64,000 nucleotides of DNA from Alsobacter metallidurans (GTDB lineage: Bacteria > Pseudomonadota > Alphaproteobacteria > Rhizobiales > Beijerinckiaceae), in assembly GCF_014636935.1 (NCBI RefSeq), contig NZ_BMES01000002.1:1247692-1311691 (forward strand). The letters are read 5' to 3'. Below are positions 17,693 through 25,885 of this stretch, in pieces. The notes beneath the pieces were generated by a model. That model had not been told where the DNA came from, searched no databases, and saw only the letters and a list, made by a program, of their open reading frames with translations. The first letter of the stretch is position 1, and every line of letters begins with the position of its first letter. The position numbers were made by a program, and so were the translations under genes.

Positions 17693-18604
17693 TGTTTGCC
17701 AGGCCTCGCCGCCGTCGTGTGCGCCTCGTTGCTGGCGCACGCGACGCCAAGCAAGGCTGATGCCATTCCGTGCCCCGATCTCGAGCGCCGCTACGATCTC
17801 GTCCGGTCGACGGCCCTGCCCCTTGAGGTCGTCTCACAAAGCTTTACCGCCGCAGCGAGCGGCTGCGACGCGCTGCTGGAGCGGCTGATGGACGCGGGCG
17901 CCTCGCCACTGGCGCGCAACCGCGAGGGCGACACCACACTGTCTATCGCGGCCCGCAACGGCCATTCGTCGACCGTGCAAATGCTGCTTAAGCGCGGAGC
18001 CGACCCCGAGCAGCGCAACCTCCAGGGCGGAACCGCCCTGTTTGTCGCCGCCCAGGCCAACAAAACGCGGATCGTGCAGATCCTCGCCGCCGCCGGAGCC
18101 AATATGGAGGCGCCTGGCCGTTCCGGCGTCTCGCCCCTGAGCGCCGCGGCTTTCAACGGGAACGAACGTCTGGTCGAAATGTTCCTGGCCCGCGGCGGCG
18201 ACGCCAGCGCGGTGGACGGCACCGGCAAATCAGCGATCGTCTACGCCGCCGCCCGGGGATTCACGGCGATCGTCAAGCGCCTCCTCGACACCGGCGTCGA
18301 TCCGCGCCAGCGCTACGCAAATGATCTCACTTTGCTGATCTGGGCGGCAGGCCACGCCAACGACTCGCCCGAGGTCGACGGGGTTCGCACCGTCGAACTG
18401 GTCCTGTCGCGCGGCGTCCCGGTGGACGACACTGACGACCGCGGCCGGACGGCGCTGATGACGGCGGCTGAACTCGGACACGCCGCCATCGTACGCACAC
18501 TCCTGACGGCCGGCGCCGATCCATCGCGCCGCGACAAGGAAGGCAAGACGGCCGCCGATCTTGCGGCGGGCGAGGCTGTGCGCCTCGCGCTTTCGGGGGG
18601 CTGA
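17684..18604 (+). CDS. Exported ankyrin-repeat protein
   Basis: 306 residues, with a signal peptide (LPGLAAVVCASLLAHATPSKA) followed by about seven ankyrin repeats, each ~33 residues with the G-x-TPL-like turn (REGDTTLSIAARNGHSSTVQMLLKRGADPEQ, then QGGTALFVAAQANKTRIVQI and so on). Ankyrin repeats bind partner proteins; the signal points to the periplasm. It is the only plus-strand gene inside the PQQ locus, head-to-head with the hydrolase (overlapping starts) and tail-to-tail with the cytochrome gene 15 bases away. Periplasmic ankyrin proteins have been linked to cytochrome or catalase partners elsewhere, but here the partner is unknown. Confidence 0.88.
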   Translation: MRHCLPGLAAVVCASLLAHATPSKADAIPCPDLERRYDLVRSTALPLEVVSQSFTAAASGCDALLERLMDAGASPLARNREGDTTLSIAARNGHSSTVQMLLKRGADPEQRNLQGGTALFVAAQANKTRIVQILAAAGANMEAPGRSGVSPLSAAAFNGNERLVEMFLARGGDASAVDGTGKSAIVYAAARGFTAIVKRLLDTGVDPRQRYANDLTLLIWAAGHANDSPEVDGVRTVELVLSRGVPVDDTDDRGRTALMTAAELGHAAIVRTLLTAGADPSRRDKEGKTAADLAAGEAVRLALSGG

Positions 18605-18619
18605 GCAGCCTGCCAGTTG

Positions 18620-19207
18620 CTATTTGCCCGCGTAGTAGTTTGCCAAAGCCTGCAGGTCCTCGGGCTGGAGGGTGCCCAGGATGTCGCTCATCCACGGATT
18701 GTTGGTCCGCACCTTGGCGCGAAAATCCTCCATGGTCTTCAGTAGGTAGTCGTGCGACTGGCCGTTGATGCGCGGCGTCGTCCCAGCCCCCACGCCGTCC
18801 GCGCCATGGCATGCGCCGCACTGGCCCGACACGATGGCGGTTTCCGAACGCTTCACGTCCGCCTCGCTGGCGCGTGGCTGGTTGAGGTTCACCCATGTTT
18901 TTTGGGAGAAGTATTCGGCCAGCGCCATCATGTCCTCGCGCGACAGATCCTGCGCGATCCCGTTCATGATCTCGTTCTTGCGGTTGCCGAGCTTGAAGTC
19001 GCGCAACTGCAAGTAGAGGTAACCCTGGTGCTGCCCCCAGATCGAGGGATAGCTCGGGTCGATGGCCTTGCCCTGCTCGCCGTGACACTGAAGGCAGGTC
19101 TGGGCCTTCTCGTCGATCGAGGCGGTTTGCGAGAAGGCGACGCTCGTGAGCGCGCAGGCAAAAAAGGCGGACAGAGCCGCCGTCGTGCGGGCCTTTCCAG
19201 AAGTCAT
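18620..19207 (-). CDS. Dihaem cytochrome c (c4-like), likely electron acceptor of the PQQ dehydrogenase
   Basis: 195-residue periplasmic protein with signal peptide (LSAFFACALTSVAFSQ) and two haem c sites: CLQCH at about 38-42 and CGACH at about 131-135. Met ligands are probably in the segments before the ends of each half, and the two halves are related, as in cytochrome c4. It lies downstream of the PQQ dehydrogenase on the same strand, so it probably takes electrons from it. A hairpin terminator stands between the two genes, so cytochrome expression may be lower or partly independent. Another possibility is a partner for an oxidase. Confidence 0.88.
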   Translation of the reverse strand: MTSGKARTTAALSAFFACALTSVAFSQTASIDEKAQTCLQCHGEQGKAIDPSYPSIWGQHQGYLYLQLRDFKLGNRKNEIMNGIAQDLSREDMMALAEYFSQKTWVNLNQPRASEADVKRSETAIVSGQCGACHGADGVGAGTTPRINGQSHDYLLKTMEDFRAKVRTNNPWMSDILGTLQPEDLQALANYYAGK

Positions 19208-19235
19208 GATGGCCGTTTCTCAGTGTCTCGGGGGA

Positions 19236-19266
19236 CGAAAAGAGCGGGGCCGCATCACGGCCCCGC
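19236..19266 (-). terminator. Hairpin between PQQ dehydrogenase and cytochrome c genes
   Basis: On the minus strand, a 9-bp stem GCGGGGCCG / CGGCCCCGC with a five-base loop, followed by CTCTTTTCG. It lies 30 bases after the dehydrogenase stop and 29 bases before the cytochrome start. It could be a partial terminator that sets the ratio of the two products, or a 3'-end stabiliser. Confidence 0.7.
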
Positions 19267-19295
19267 CCGGTCTCTGGATCATCAGGCAGGCAGGC

Positions 19296-21008
19296 TCATT
19301 CGGCCAGCGTGAATGCGATGATGCTGTTGCCGCGCTTGTAGTCGATCTGGGTGTTGCCGCCCGCGCCGACCACGATGAACTGCTTGCCATCCACCGTGTA
19401 GGAGGACGGAGGCGCATTCACGCCGGCGCCGGCCTGGAACTTCCAGAGGTTGGAGCCCGTCTCGGCGTCATAGGCCTTGAACTGCCCGTTCGCCTCGCCG
19501 GTGAACACCAGCCCACCGGCCGTCGCCAGGATGCCGCCGATCATCGGCTGCGCGGTCTTCACCTGCCAACGGATCTTGCCGGTGTTGTAATCCACGGCCG
19601 TGACGTTGCCCCACTGCTCCTCGGTCGGGATCACCTTGAACGCGCCGCCGAGCCAGAGCTTGCCAGCCGGGTAGTTCGAGCTTTCGACGTGATACGTCAT
19701 CGGCTGGTGCAGGTTGATCGCGTAAGTGAGGTTCAGGTTGGGGTTGATCGCCATCGGCGACCACTCCACGCCGCCATTGGCGCCCGGCAGCATGCGCGCG
19801 CCCTCCTTGGTCGGCAGCACCCACATGTTCTCCTGTGGTACCATGGCCTCGGAGAAGCGGATCAGGCTGCAGTCCTTGGCGTCATGCACGTAGACGTGGC
19901 CAGTCTTGCCGCCGTGCAGCACGCCCTTGATCGGCTTGCCGTCCTTGTCCGCCACCGTGGTGATGATCGGCGGGCTCACGGCGTCCAGATCCCAGACGTC
20001 ATGCGCGATGTACTGGAGGTGGCAGACATACTGGCCGGTGTCGAGGTTCACCGAGACCAGCGAGTCCGTGTAGAGGTTGTCGCCGGGGCGCAGCGAGCCG
20101 TCGAGGTCCGGCGACGGGTTGCCGACCACGAAGTAGATGCGCCGGGTCTCGAGATCCACGGCCGGGTTCTGCCACACGCCGCCGCCGAGCGTCTTGTAGG
20201 GGTCGCCGGTCTTGGCGAGCTGGGCCTTCTCGGCGTCGATATTGCGCTTCATGTCGCGGCCGGTGGCGTCCTTGGTCGCCCAAACGCCGACCGAGTTCTC
20301 CGGCACGGTGTTGAACGTCCAGACCAGCTTGCCGGTCTTGGTGTCGAACGCCTTCACGAAGCCGCGAATGCCGTATTCGCCGCCGTTGGTGCCGATCAGG
20401 ACCTTGTTGTCCACGACCGTGGGGGCCATCGTTTCGCTGTAGCCGAGCTCCGGATCGGCGATCTGCGTCTCCCAGACCTGCTTGCCCGTCTTGGCGTCCA
20501 GCGCCAGCAGCTTGGCGTCAAGCGTGGCCATGTAGACCATGTCGCCGCTCACCGCGACGCCGCGGTTGTTCGGGCCGCAGCAATAGACCGTGATCGGCCC
20601 CATCTTGTGCTTGAAGTGCCAGAGCTCCTCGCCCGTGCGCGCGTCCAGCGCGTAAACGTGGTTGAACGCCGTGGTGACGTACATCACGCCGTTGACGACG
20701 ATCGGGCTGGTCTCAAGCGATTCTTTCACCTCGGTCTGAAAGATCCAGGCCGGGCGCAGCTTGCTGACATTCGCGACGTTGATCTGCCGGTTCGGGTAGA
20801 ACCGCGTCTGTGCGTAGTTGCCGTTCGTGTGCAGGAAGTTGTTGCCGTCGCCCGCGGCGCGGCTGAGCAGGTCCTGCGTAACGGAGTTCATGTCGCCCCA
20901 CTTGGAGGCTGTCTTGATCTCCTGGGCGCTTGCATATCCGGTGGCCCCCAGGCCTGCCGAAAGCGCAAACGCAAGCATCGCCAATGACTGGCGTGTTCTC
21001 GACACCAT
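19296..21008 (-). CDS. PQQ-dependent alcohol dehydrogenase, lanthanide-type (methanol/ethanol family)
   Basis: 570 residues, periplasmic quinoprotein oxidising alcohols with PQQ. Signal peptide ([20 protein letters not shown]), then the eight-bladed propeller. The vicinal disulfide Cys143-Cys144 is in YCCGPNNRG, the metal ligand Glu in GGEYGIRG, and the catalytic Asp340 in [10 protein letters not shown]. Asp342, two residues on, is the mark of lanthanide-using enzymes (XoxF, ExaF/PedH type); calcium enzymes have Ala or similar there. It is a little shorter than XoxF (~600), so I do not assign a subclass or symbol. GGGGAGG precedes the ATG. No cytochrome cL gene or mxa cluster is here; electrons probably go to the dihaem cytochrome. 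Confidence 0.92.
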   Translation of the reverse strand: MVSRTRQSLAMLAFALSAGLGATGYASAQEIKTASKWGDMNSVTQDLLSRAAGDGNNFLHTNGNYAQTRFYPNRQINVANVSKLRPAWIFQTEVKESLETSPIVVNGVMYVTTAFNHVYALDARTGEELWHFKHKMGPITVYCCGPNNRGVAVSGDMVYMATLDAKLLALDAKTGKQVWETQIADPELGYSETMAPTVVDNKVLIGTNGGEYGIRGFVKAFDTKTGKLVWTFNTVPENSVGVWATKDATGRDMKRNIDAEKAQLAKTGDPYKTLGGGVWQNPAVDLETRRIYFVVGNPSPDLDGSLRPGDNLYTDSLVSVNLDTGQYVCHLQYIAHDVWDLDAVSPPIITTVADKDGKPIKGVLHGGKTGHVYVHDAKDCSLIRFSEAMVPQENMWVLPTKEGARMLPGANGGVEWSPMAINPNLNLTYAINLHQPMTYHVESSNYPAGKLWLGGAFKVIPTEEQWGNVTAVDYNTGKIRWQVKTAQPMIGGILATAGGLVFTGEANGQFKAYDAETGSNLWKFQAGAGVNAPPSSYTVDGKQFIVVGAGGNTQIDYKRGNSIIAFTLAE

Positions 21009-21156
21009 CCTGAAATCCTCCCCGATATCCCGCGGCCAAGCCGTCTTTGCGGCTCATCGACAGCCGGGACAGACATGCTGCGCCCGTGGAATCAGGGTGT
21101 CAACGCCAAGGTTCAGGCGCCCGGCGGGCGATTACTGTGGGATGCCAGCTACATAC

Positions 21157-21174
21157 TCGTTCACCGCTGAACGA
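21157..21174. promoter_or_regulatory. 18-bp palindrome upstream of the PQQ dehydrogenase
   Basis: Perfect inverted repeat TCGTTCA-CCGC-TGAACGA in the ~270-base gap between the dehydrogenase start (21008, minus) and the small periplasmic gene. At about 150 bases upstream it suits an operator. No regulator gene lies nearby. Confidence 0.45.
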
Positions 21175-21280
21175 TCATCAAACCTGGCGACGCGCGCCGA
21201 GGGCGGATATTTTGCGAGCGCCACATGCAGGCAGGCGAACACTTTCTCGCATTCTGACGAAAACGACCGTAAAGCAGCGG

Positions 21281-21628
21281 TTATTTTGTGCAGTCCGTCA
21301 AATCGCGTTCATGAACCGCAAAAACCTCCCCCGATTTGACCTCGACATTCCGCGCCACACAGGTGCGCCCGCCTTCCTCGCGCACCTGAACGTCATATCG
21401 CCCAGGTTGCACGTCCGTGATGCGCAGCCGTTCGTCGAAATCCACCGTGCCGTCGCGATCGTTGGCGCACTGGTTCTTTCCCCACTTGCCGGAGCCCGGA
21501 AGCGCAAGTCGCACCTGGTCCAATGTAACGCCAGTGAGATTCCAGAATCGTATCCCGCCGCGCTCCGCCCCGAAAGCGGGCGCAGCCAAGCTGCAAAGAA
21601 GCGCCACGACGGCGAAGCGGCTGCCCAT
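21281..21628 (-). CDS. Small periplasmic protein upstream of the PQQ dehydrogenase
   Basis: 115 residues with signal peptide (FAVVALLCSLAAPAFGAE). The mature part (IRFWNLTGVTLDQVRLALPGSGKWGKNQCANDRDGTVDFDERL) contains two Cys pairs (Cys at NQCAND, RTCVAR, LTDC) and an acidic loop ANDRDGTVDFDERL that looks metal-binding, reminiscent of an EF-hand-like D-x-D-G-x-V-D-x-D-E pattern. I recall similar small genes beside PQQ dehydrogenases, but the function is unknown. The frame stays open further upstream to 21721; I chose 21628, where GGGGGG precedes and the signal begins. It is co-directional with the dehydrogenase, 272 bases upstream. Confidence 0.75.
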   Translation of the reverse strand: MGSRFAVVALLCSLAAPAFGAERGGIRFWNLTGVTLDQVRLALPGSGKWGKNQCANDRDGTVDFDERLRITDVQPGRYDVQVREEGGRTCVARNVEVKSGEVFAVHERDLTDCTK

Positions 21629-21804
21629 GATTTCCCCCCAATGTTTGACCGTCAGCGCAGCAGGTTTCAGCCTCCTTCGCAAGCGGCAGCTGTCATCCGA
21701 AGCGCCGCGCCGAGCCGTCACGGGCCGGAATGGCCGCGCTTGCCCGTAAGCCGCCGCTGCGCTTTATGGGCCGCGGGCGGGCGGCGCACCCTTGGGAGCT
21801 CCAC

Positions 21805-22392
21805 ATGAATGACGAACGCCAGCGGGTCGAGCCCGCCGTGCTCGACAGCAAGGTCGTTCATGACGGCTGGAGCACCTTTTCAATCGCACGCATGCGCCTG
21901 CCCAACGGCGCGGTGGTGAACCGCGAAATCGAGGACCACGGCCGGGCGGTTTGCGTCCTACCCTATGACCCGGAGCGTCGTGTCGCCATTCTGGTGCGGC
22001 AATTTCGGCCAGCTCCCTTTGTGGCCGGCGGCGTCCTGTCGCTGGAGGAAGCGCCCGCCGGGTTGCTGGACGAGGACGATCCGCAAGACTGCGCCCGCCG
22101 CGAAGCCATGGAGGAATGTGGCCTGCGGCTCGGCGAACTCGAGCACGTGGTCAGCGGCTGGCCCATGCCGGGGCTCTCCACCGAATACATGGACTTTTTT
22201 CTCGCGCCTTATCGGGCCAAAGACCGCGTCAGCGCGGGCGGCGGCGTGCTGGACGAGCACGAGGACATCACCGTGCTGGAGGCTCCGCTGGCGGAACTCG
22301 CGGCCCGCGTCGCGCGGGGCGAAGTCACGGACGTGAAAACGCTCGTGCTCATCCTGTCGCTCCAGGCGCGCCGCCCTGAGCTCTTCCGGTAG
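21805..22392 (+). CDS. Nudix hydrolase, ADP-ribose/nucleoside diphosphate sugar pyrophosphatase type
   Basis: 195-residue cytoplasmic hydrolase. The Nudix box is recognisable as APAGLLDEDDPQDCARREAM followed by EECGLRLG, with the REAMEECG core intact; the first part is one residue shorter than the consensus, and the conserved Glu after the Gly falls on Asp or a shifted Glu. The fold before it (FSIARMRLPNGAVVNREIED) and FFLAPYRAKDRVS after it fit the ADP-ribose pyrophosphatase/NudK group, which splits nucleoside diphosphate-X to nucleotide monophosphate. GGGAG before the ATG at 21805 supports this start. Substrate uncertain. Confidence 0.85.
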   Translation: MNDERQRVEPAVLDSKVVHDGWSTFSIARMRLPNGAVVNREIEDHGRAVCVLPYDPERRVAILVRQFRPAPFVAGGVLSLEEAPAGLLDEDDPQDCARREAMEECGLRLGELEHVVSGWPMPGLSTEYMDFFLAPYRAKDRVSAGGGVLDEHEDITVLEAPLAELAARVARGEVTDVKTLVLILSLQARRPELFR

Positions 22393-22395
22393 GCC

Positions 22396-23289
22396 TCAAG
22401 CGCCCGGCACAACGCCGGGTGGCAGGCTGGCGGCATGGCGGGCGATTGCTCCCGCTGTGGTGATCCAGACCCGTCCATCGGCCCGGTCCCGGATATGCCG
22501 CAGCGCGCGACGCAGATGTCGGGCCCTATGCGGCCAGCCGACCAGATAGGCATGCAGCGCGACGCCCATCACCAGCGGACGGTCGCGGCTTTCCTCGAGC
22601 AGCTCGTCGAAACTGTCGACGATCATGTCGGCGAATTCGGCGCCTTCGCGCTTACGCCCGACGATCTGCGGAATGTCGTTCAACTCCTGCGGATAGGGCA
22701 CCGAAAGGATGCGTCTTCCCCCACGGGTGCGAAACCAGACGGGCTGGTCGTCGTGGCACCAGTCCAGCAGGTAGCCGTAGCCGGCCTCCGCCAGCAGATC
22801 CGGCGTGGTCGCGCTTTGCGAGATCCAGGGGCCAAGCCATCCTTGAGGGGCGCGGCCCTCGCGCTCCAGCATGGCATGGGTGCAGCCCGCGATCAGCGCC
22901 TTCTCGTCCGCCTCCGCCATGACGCCCTGACGCTCGCTGTTGGTGCGTCCATGCCCGACCATCTCGTCCCCGCGCCGGCGGAACGCGTCGACGAGGTCGG
23001 GGGCGTAGTCGTACATCGAGGTGTTGAGCAGCACCGAACAGGGCAGCTGGAGGTCATCGAACATCCGAAGCAACCGCCACGCGCCGGCTCGGTTGCCGTA
23101 ATCGCGCCAGGCATAGTTCAGGACGTCCGGGTGCGGCCCGGCCGGCGCGAGCTCGGCGCCGAGGCCCTCGCCGAAGGAGAAATGCTCCAGGTTCAGGGCG
23201 AGGTACACCGCGAGACGCCGCCCCTCCGGCCAGGAATAATCAGCCCGATGCGGGAGCGGGTGGTAGTCGTAGCGGTCGTGATGGCGCAT
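22396..23289 (-). CDS. Polysaccharide deacetylase family protein (PuuE/allantoinase-like)
   Basis: About 297 residues, no signal peptide. The NodB-type barrel is visible: the start RHHDRYDYHPLPHRADYSWPEG and AVYLALNLEHF, a His-rich site GDEMVGHGRTNSE, and the later HAYLVGWPHRARHL. This shape (Tyr-rich N-terminus, HGxTN motif) belongs to the cytoplasmic group related to PuuE allantoinase and to putative urate-pathway or peptidoglycan deacetylases. No other purine catabolism gene is near, so the substrate is open. In-frame ATG at 23343 would add 18 Ala-rich residues; I prefer 23289. It is convergent with the Nudix gene, three bases apart. Confidence 0.83.
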   Translation of the reverse strand: MRHHDRYDYHPLPHRADYSWPEGRRLAVYLALNLEHFSFGEGLGAELAPAGPHPDVLNYAWRDYGNRAGAWRLLRMFDDLQLPCSVLLNTSMYDYAPDLVDAFRRRGDEMVGHGRTNSERQGVMAEADEKALIAGCTHAMLEREGRAPQGWLGPWISQSATTPDLLAEAGYGYLLDWCHDDQPVWFRTRGGRRILSVPYPQELNDIPQIVGRKREGAEFADMIVDSFDELLEESRDRPLVMGVALHAYLVGWPHRARHLRRALRHIRDRADGRVWITTAGAIARHAASLPPGVVPGA

Positions 23290-23404
23290 GGGCGTGATGG
23301 TCCTTGGCGATGCCGCGCCGGCGGGAGCCGCTCGCGCGGCCAAGCGAAAATCATGCTAAGCAGCGCAGGCCGGCTTCCTACGCCGGTGTGCCGGAACAAT
23401 CCTC

Positions 23405-24175
23405 GTGCGCCGCTTCAACAGGATCGCCCTCGTCACCAGCGACACCGACGACGCTCGCGCGGCCCGCGAGATCCTCGCGGCGCGCTATGGCGAGGTGAGT
23501 CCCGCGGAGGCGGACGTCATCGTGGCGCTCGGCGGCGACGGCCTGATGCTGCAGACGTTGCACCAGTTCATGGGCTCCGGGAAGCCGATCTACGGCATGA
23601 ACCGCGGAAGCGTCGGCTTTCTGATGAACGAGTTTCACGACGAGAGCCTGCTCGACCGCCTGGAGCGGGCCGAGCGCAGCATCGTCCACCCGCTCTTGAT
23701 GGTGGCGACCGACGCCAACGGCGTGTCGCACACGGCGCGGGCGATCAACGAGGTCTATCTTTTCCGCCAGACCTATCAGGCCGCCAAGCTGAAGGTGACG
23801 ATCGACGGCAAGACCCGACTGCCCGAGTTGGTCGCCGACGGGATCCTGGTGGCGACGCCGGCCGGATCCACGGCCTACAACCTTTCGGCGAACGGCCCCA
23901 TTCTGCCCTTGAACGCCCCGCTGCTGGCGCTGACCCCGATCTCCGCGTTCCGTCCCCGGCGGTGGCGCGGCGCTCTGCTGCCGGATCACGCCCGCATCTC
24001 CATCGAGGTGCTGGAGCCGATCAAGCGCCCGATCAGCGCGGTGGCGGATCATTTCGAGCATCGCAACATTCGCCGCGTCGACATCGCAATGGACCGGACC
24101 GTCGACATGGTGATGCTGCACGATCCCGGCCACAGCCTGGAAGAGCGCATCCTGCTGGAGCAATTCGGCTACTGA
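23405..24175 (+). CDS. nadK: NAD kinase
   Basis: 256 residues starting at GTG. Phosphorylates NAD+ to NADP+. The signature GGDG is at residues 43-46 ([13 protein letters not shown]), with [12 protein letters not shown], the NE/D motif AINEVYLFR, and the substrate loop [20 protein letters not shown]. Length is typical of the short alphaproteobacterial form, and all blocks are present. Cytosolic enzyme. It stands alone, about 60 bases after the deacetylase start on the other strand. Confidence 0.95.
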   Translation: MRRFNRIALVTSDTDDARAAREILAARYGEVSPAEADVIVALGGDGLMLQTLHQFMGSGKPIYGMNRGSVGFLMNEFHDESLLDRLERAERSIVHPLLMVATDANGVSHTARAINEVYLFRQTYQAAKLKVTIDGKTRLPELVADGILVATPAGSTAYNLSANGPILPLNAPLLALTPISAFRPRRWRGALLPDHARISIEVLEPIKRPISAVADHFEHRNIRRVDIAMDRTVDMVMLHDPGHSLEERILLEQFGY

Positions 24176-24187
24176 GCAGGCGGCGGT

Positions 24188-25885
24188 TCAGGCCGCCCGC
24201 TCCTGCCGACGCGCGTCCGCATAGGCCTGCGCGACCATCTCCTCGATCCGCAACAGCGCCCGGGCCTCAACGGTCAGCACCGGGGCCTCTGTGTCGGCGC
24301 ACATCACGACCGACGGAAGCGAGAAAACCGGCGTAACCGGGTCCTTGTCGTTGGCGGCTGCCGGGATCATGTCGTCGGCCCAGTCTGATGGCTCATCCTG
24401 TTCGGCGAAGAGCTGCGGTTCGGCGGCGAGATCGGTTGCGAGCAATTGCGGCGGCTGATCCGCTTGGCGATGCTCGGCGGCGGATGGGTCGAGGACTTTG
24501 TCCGGCGTGATCAATGCGGCGGGCGGGTGATCGGCGACCGGGGCCGGGTCGACCGCGATATCCGCTTCAACCACCGAGCCTCTCAGCAACAAGGCGTCCT
24601 CGATTGCCGCCAACACAATGGGGCGGATCTCGTCCGCGCGGCTCTTCTTTGAAATTTCATGCGCCAGCTCGATGGTCGCCGACACCGGCGGCTCGAATTG
24701 AGCCGACACCGGCACCGGCGCAGCCAGGGCGAGCGGCGGCTTGTGAGCGATCGCCAGCGAGTCGAGCATCATCGAGGCGGCGAGCCGGGCTTCGTCGCGG
24801 GCGGTCTCGACCTCGAAGCGCCGCAGCACCGCGAGGACACGTTCTCCACCGACGGCGTTCTGCACATCGCGGTCCGCCAGCACGCGCGCGATGATCCGGC
24901 GCGCGACGACGGGGCCGCCGCATAACCCGGCGAAATCGGCCGTGACCTCGCGGCAGTTTTGAACGGCGCTCGCGAAAGCCGGCATGAGGCTCTCCGGCAA
25001 GCCGGCCTTGCGATACAGCGCCCGCCAGCCTCCGGCGCGCGGCTCCACCATCAAGGCGGCGGCTCGACGTTCGGCCATGCCGGCGAGGTTGGCGAGAGCT
25101 GAGGTTGGCAGCCGCAGGTCGCCCGACAGCAGCGCCCGCAGCATCACCCCCGCCGTCAAGCGTCCGGTCGCGCGCAGATGCGCGACGAGGCCGGCCAGGT
25201 CGTCTTCGTCACAAAGCGAGGCAAGCGCAACGGCGACGCGCTCCTCGTCCTCGTGAGCGAACTGCTCGCGACGCAATGCGCCGTCACGGTCCGCCAGCGC
25301 CAAGGCGCGGCGCTCCGCCAACATCACGGCGAACCGCACGTCCACTGGCGTCGACGGCCGCGCCAGCACCGCGTTCCGCACAGCCGAATTGGAGCCGAAC
25401 CGCTCCACGATTCGGGCGAGCGAGAAAGCCGGCACCTCGGCCTCTACATTGCCCAGCAACGCCAGCGCGGCCGGCTCGTCGGCGACTTCCGCCAGGGCGG
25501 CGGCCACCGGGGCGGCGACGAAGGCGCGCCGCGCGACAGCGACCTGCGCGGCTACGTCTCCAGCCACCGCCATTTCGATGAGTTCGGCGTCGGACAGAAG
25601 CGGCGATCGCTGGAGAACGATTGCGGCGACCTCGCTACGGTCGCCAGCCAGCGCCAGGATAACGTGCCGGGGAGCCTCGGCGCAGTCCGCCAGCGCCTCC
25701 GCCAACGCGATGCGCACGGCAGCCTCCCGGTCATCCAGCGCGAGCGTCAGCGCAGCCTCGGCTTCGCCACGCTCGCTCGGGTCCATCTCGGAGCGCAAAT
25801 AGGCGTGTGCAAGCGCCGCGGTCGCGTCGGCCCGGGCTGGCGCCGCCGCCGTGCGCATCCAGGCCATGTAGTGCCGGACGATCAT
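24188..25885 (-). CDS. DUF2336 protein with helical repeats
   Basis: 565-residue cytoplasmic protein. The first ~370 residues are rows of paired Ala/Leu/Arg-rich helices (AALTLALDDREAAVRIALAEAL and similar), like HEAT repeats, which is how DUF2336 proteins look. The last ~190 residues are Pro/Ala/Glu-rich and less ordered. DUF2336 proteins are restricted mainly to alphaproteobacteria and are probably adaptor proteins; their role is not known to me. The ATG overlaps the stop of the upstream transglycosylase gene (ATGA), so the two are co-translated. Confidence 0.83.
   Translation of the reverse strand: MIVRHYMAWMRTAAAPARADATAALAHAYLRSEMDPSERGEAEAALTLALDDREAAVRIALAEALADCAEAPRHVILALAGDRSEVAAIVLQRSPLLSDAELIEMAVAGDVAAQVAVARRAFVAAPVAAALAEVADEPAALALLGNVEAEVPAFSLARIVERFGSNSAVRNAVLARPSTPVDVRFAVMLAERRALALADRDGALRREQFAHEDEERVAVALASLCDEDDLAGLVAHLRATGRLTAGVMLRALLSGDLRLPTSALANLAGMAERRAAALMVEPRAGGWRALYRKAGLPESLMPAFASAVQNCREVTADFAGLCGGPVVARRIIARVLADRDVQNAVGGERVLAVLRRFEVETARDEARLAASMMLDSLAIAHKPPLALAAPVPVSAQFEPPVSATIELAHEISKKSRADEIRPIVLAAIEDALLLRGSVVEADIAVDPAPVADHPPAALITPDKVLDPSAAEHRQADQPPQLLATDLAAEPQLFAEQDEPSDWADDMIPAAANDKDPVTPVFSLPSVVMCADTEAPVLTVEARALLRIEEMVAQAYADARRQERAA

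Noticed and set aside
22435-24336. Plus-strand open frame running through the deacetylase and NAD kinase region
   Set aside because: It is in the wrong frame for nadK and antisense to the deacetylase; both real genes have diagnostic motifs.
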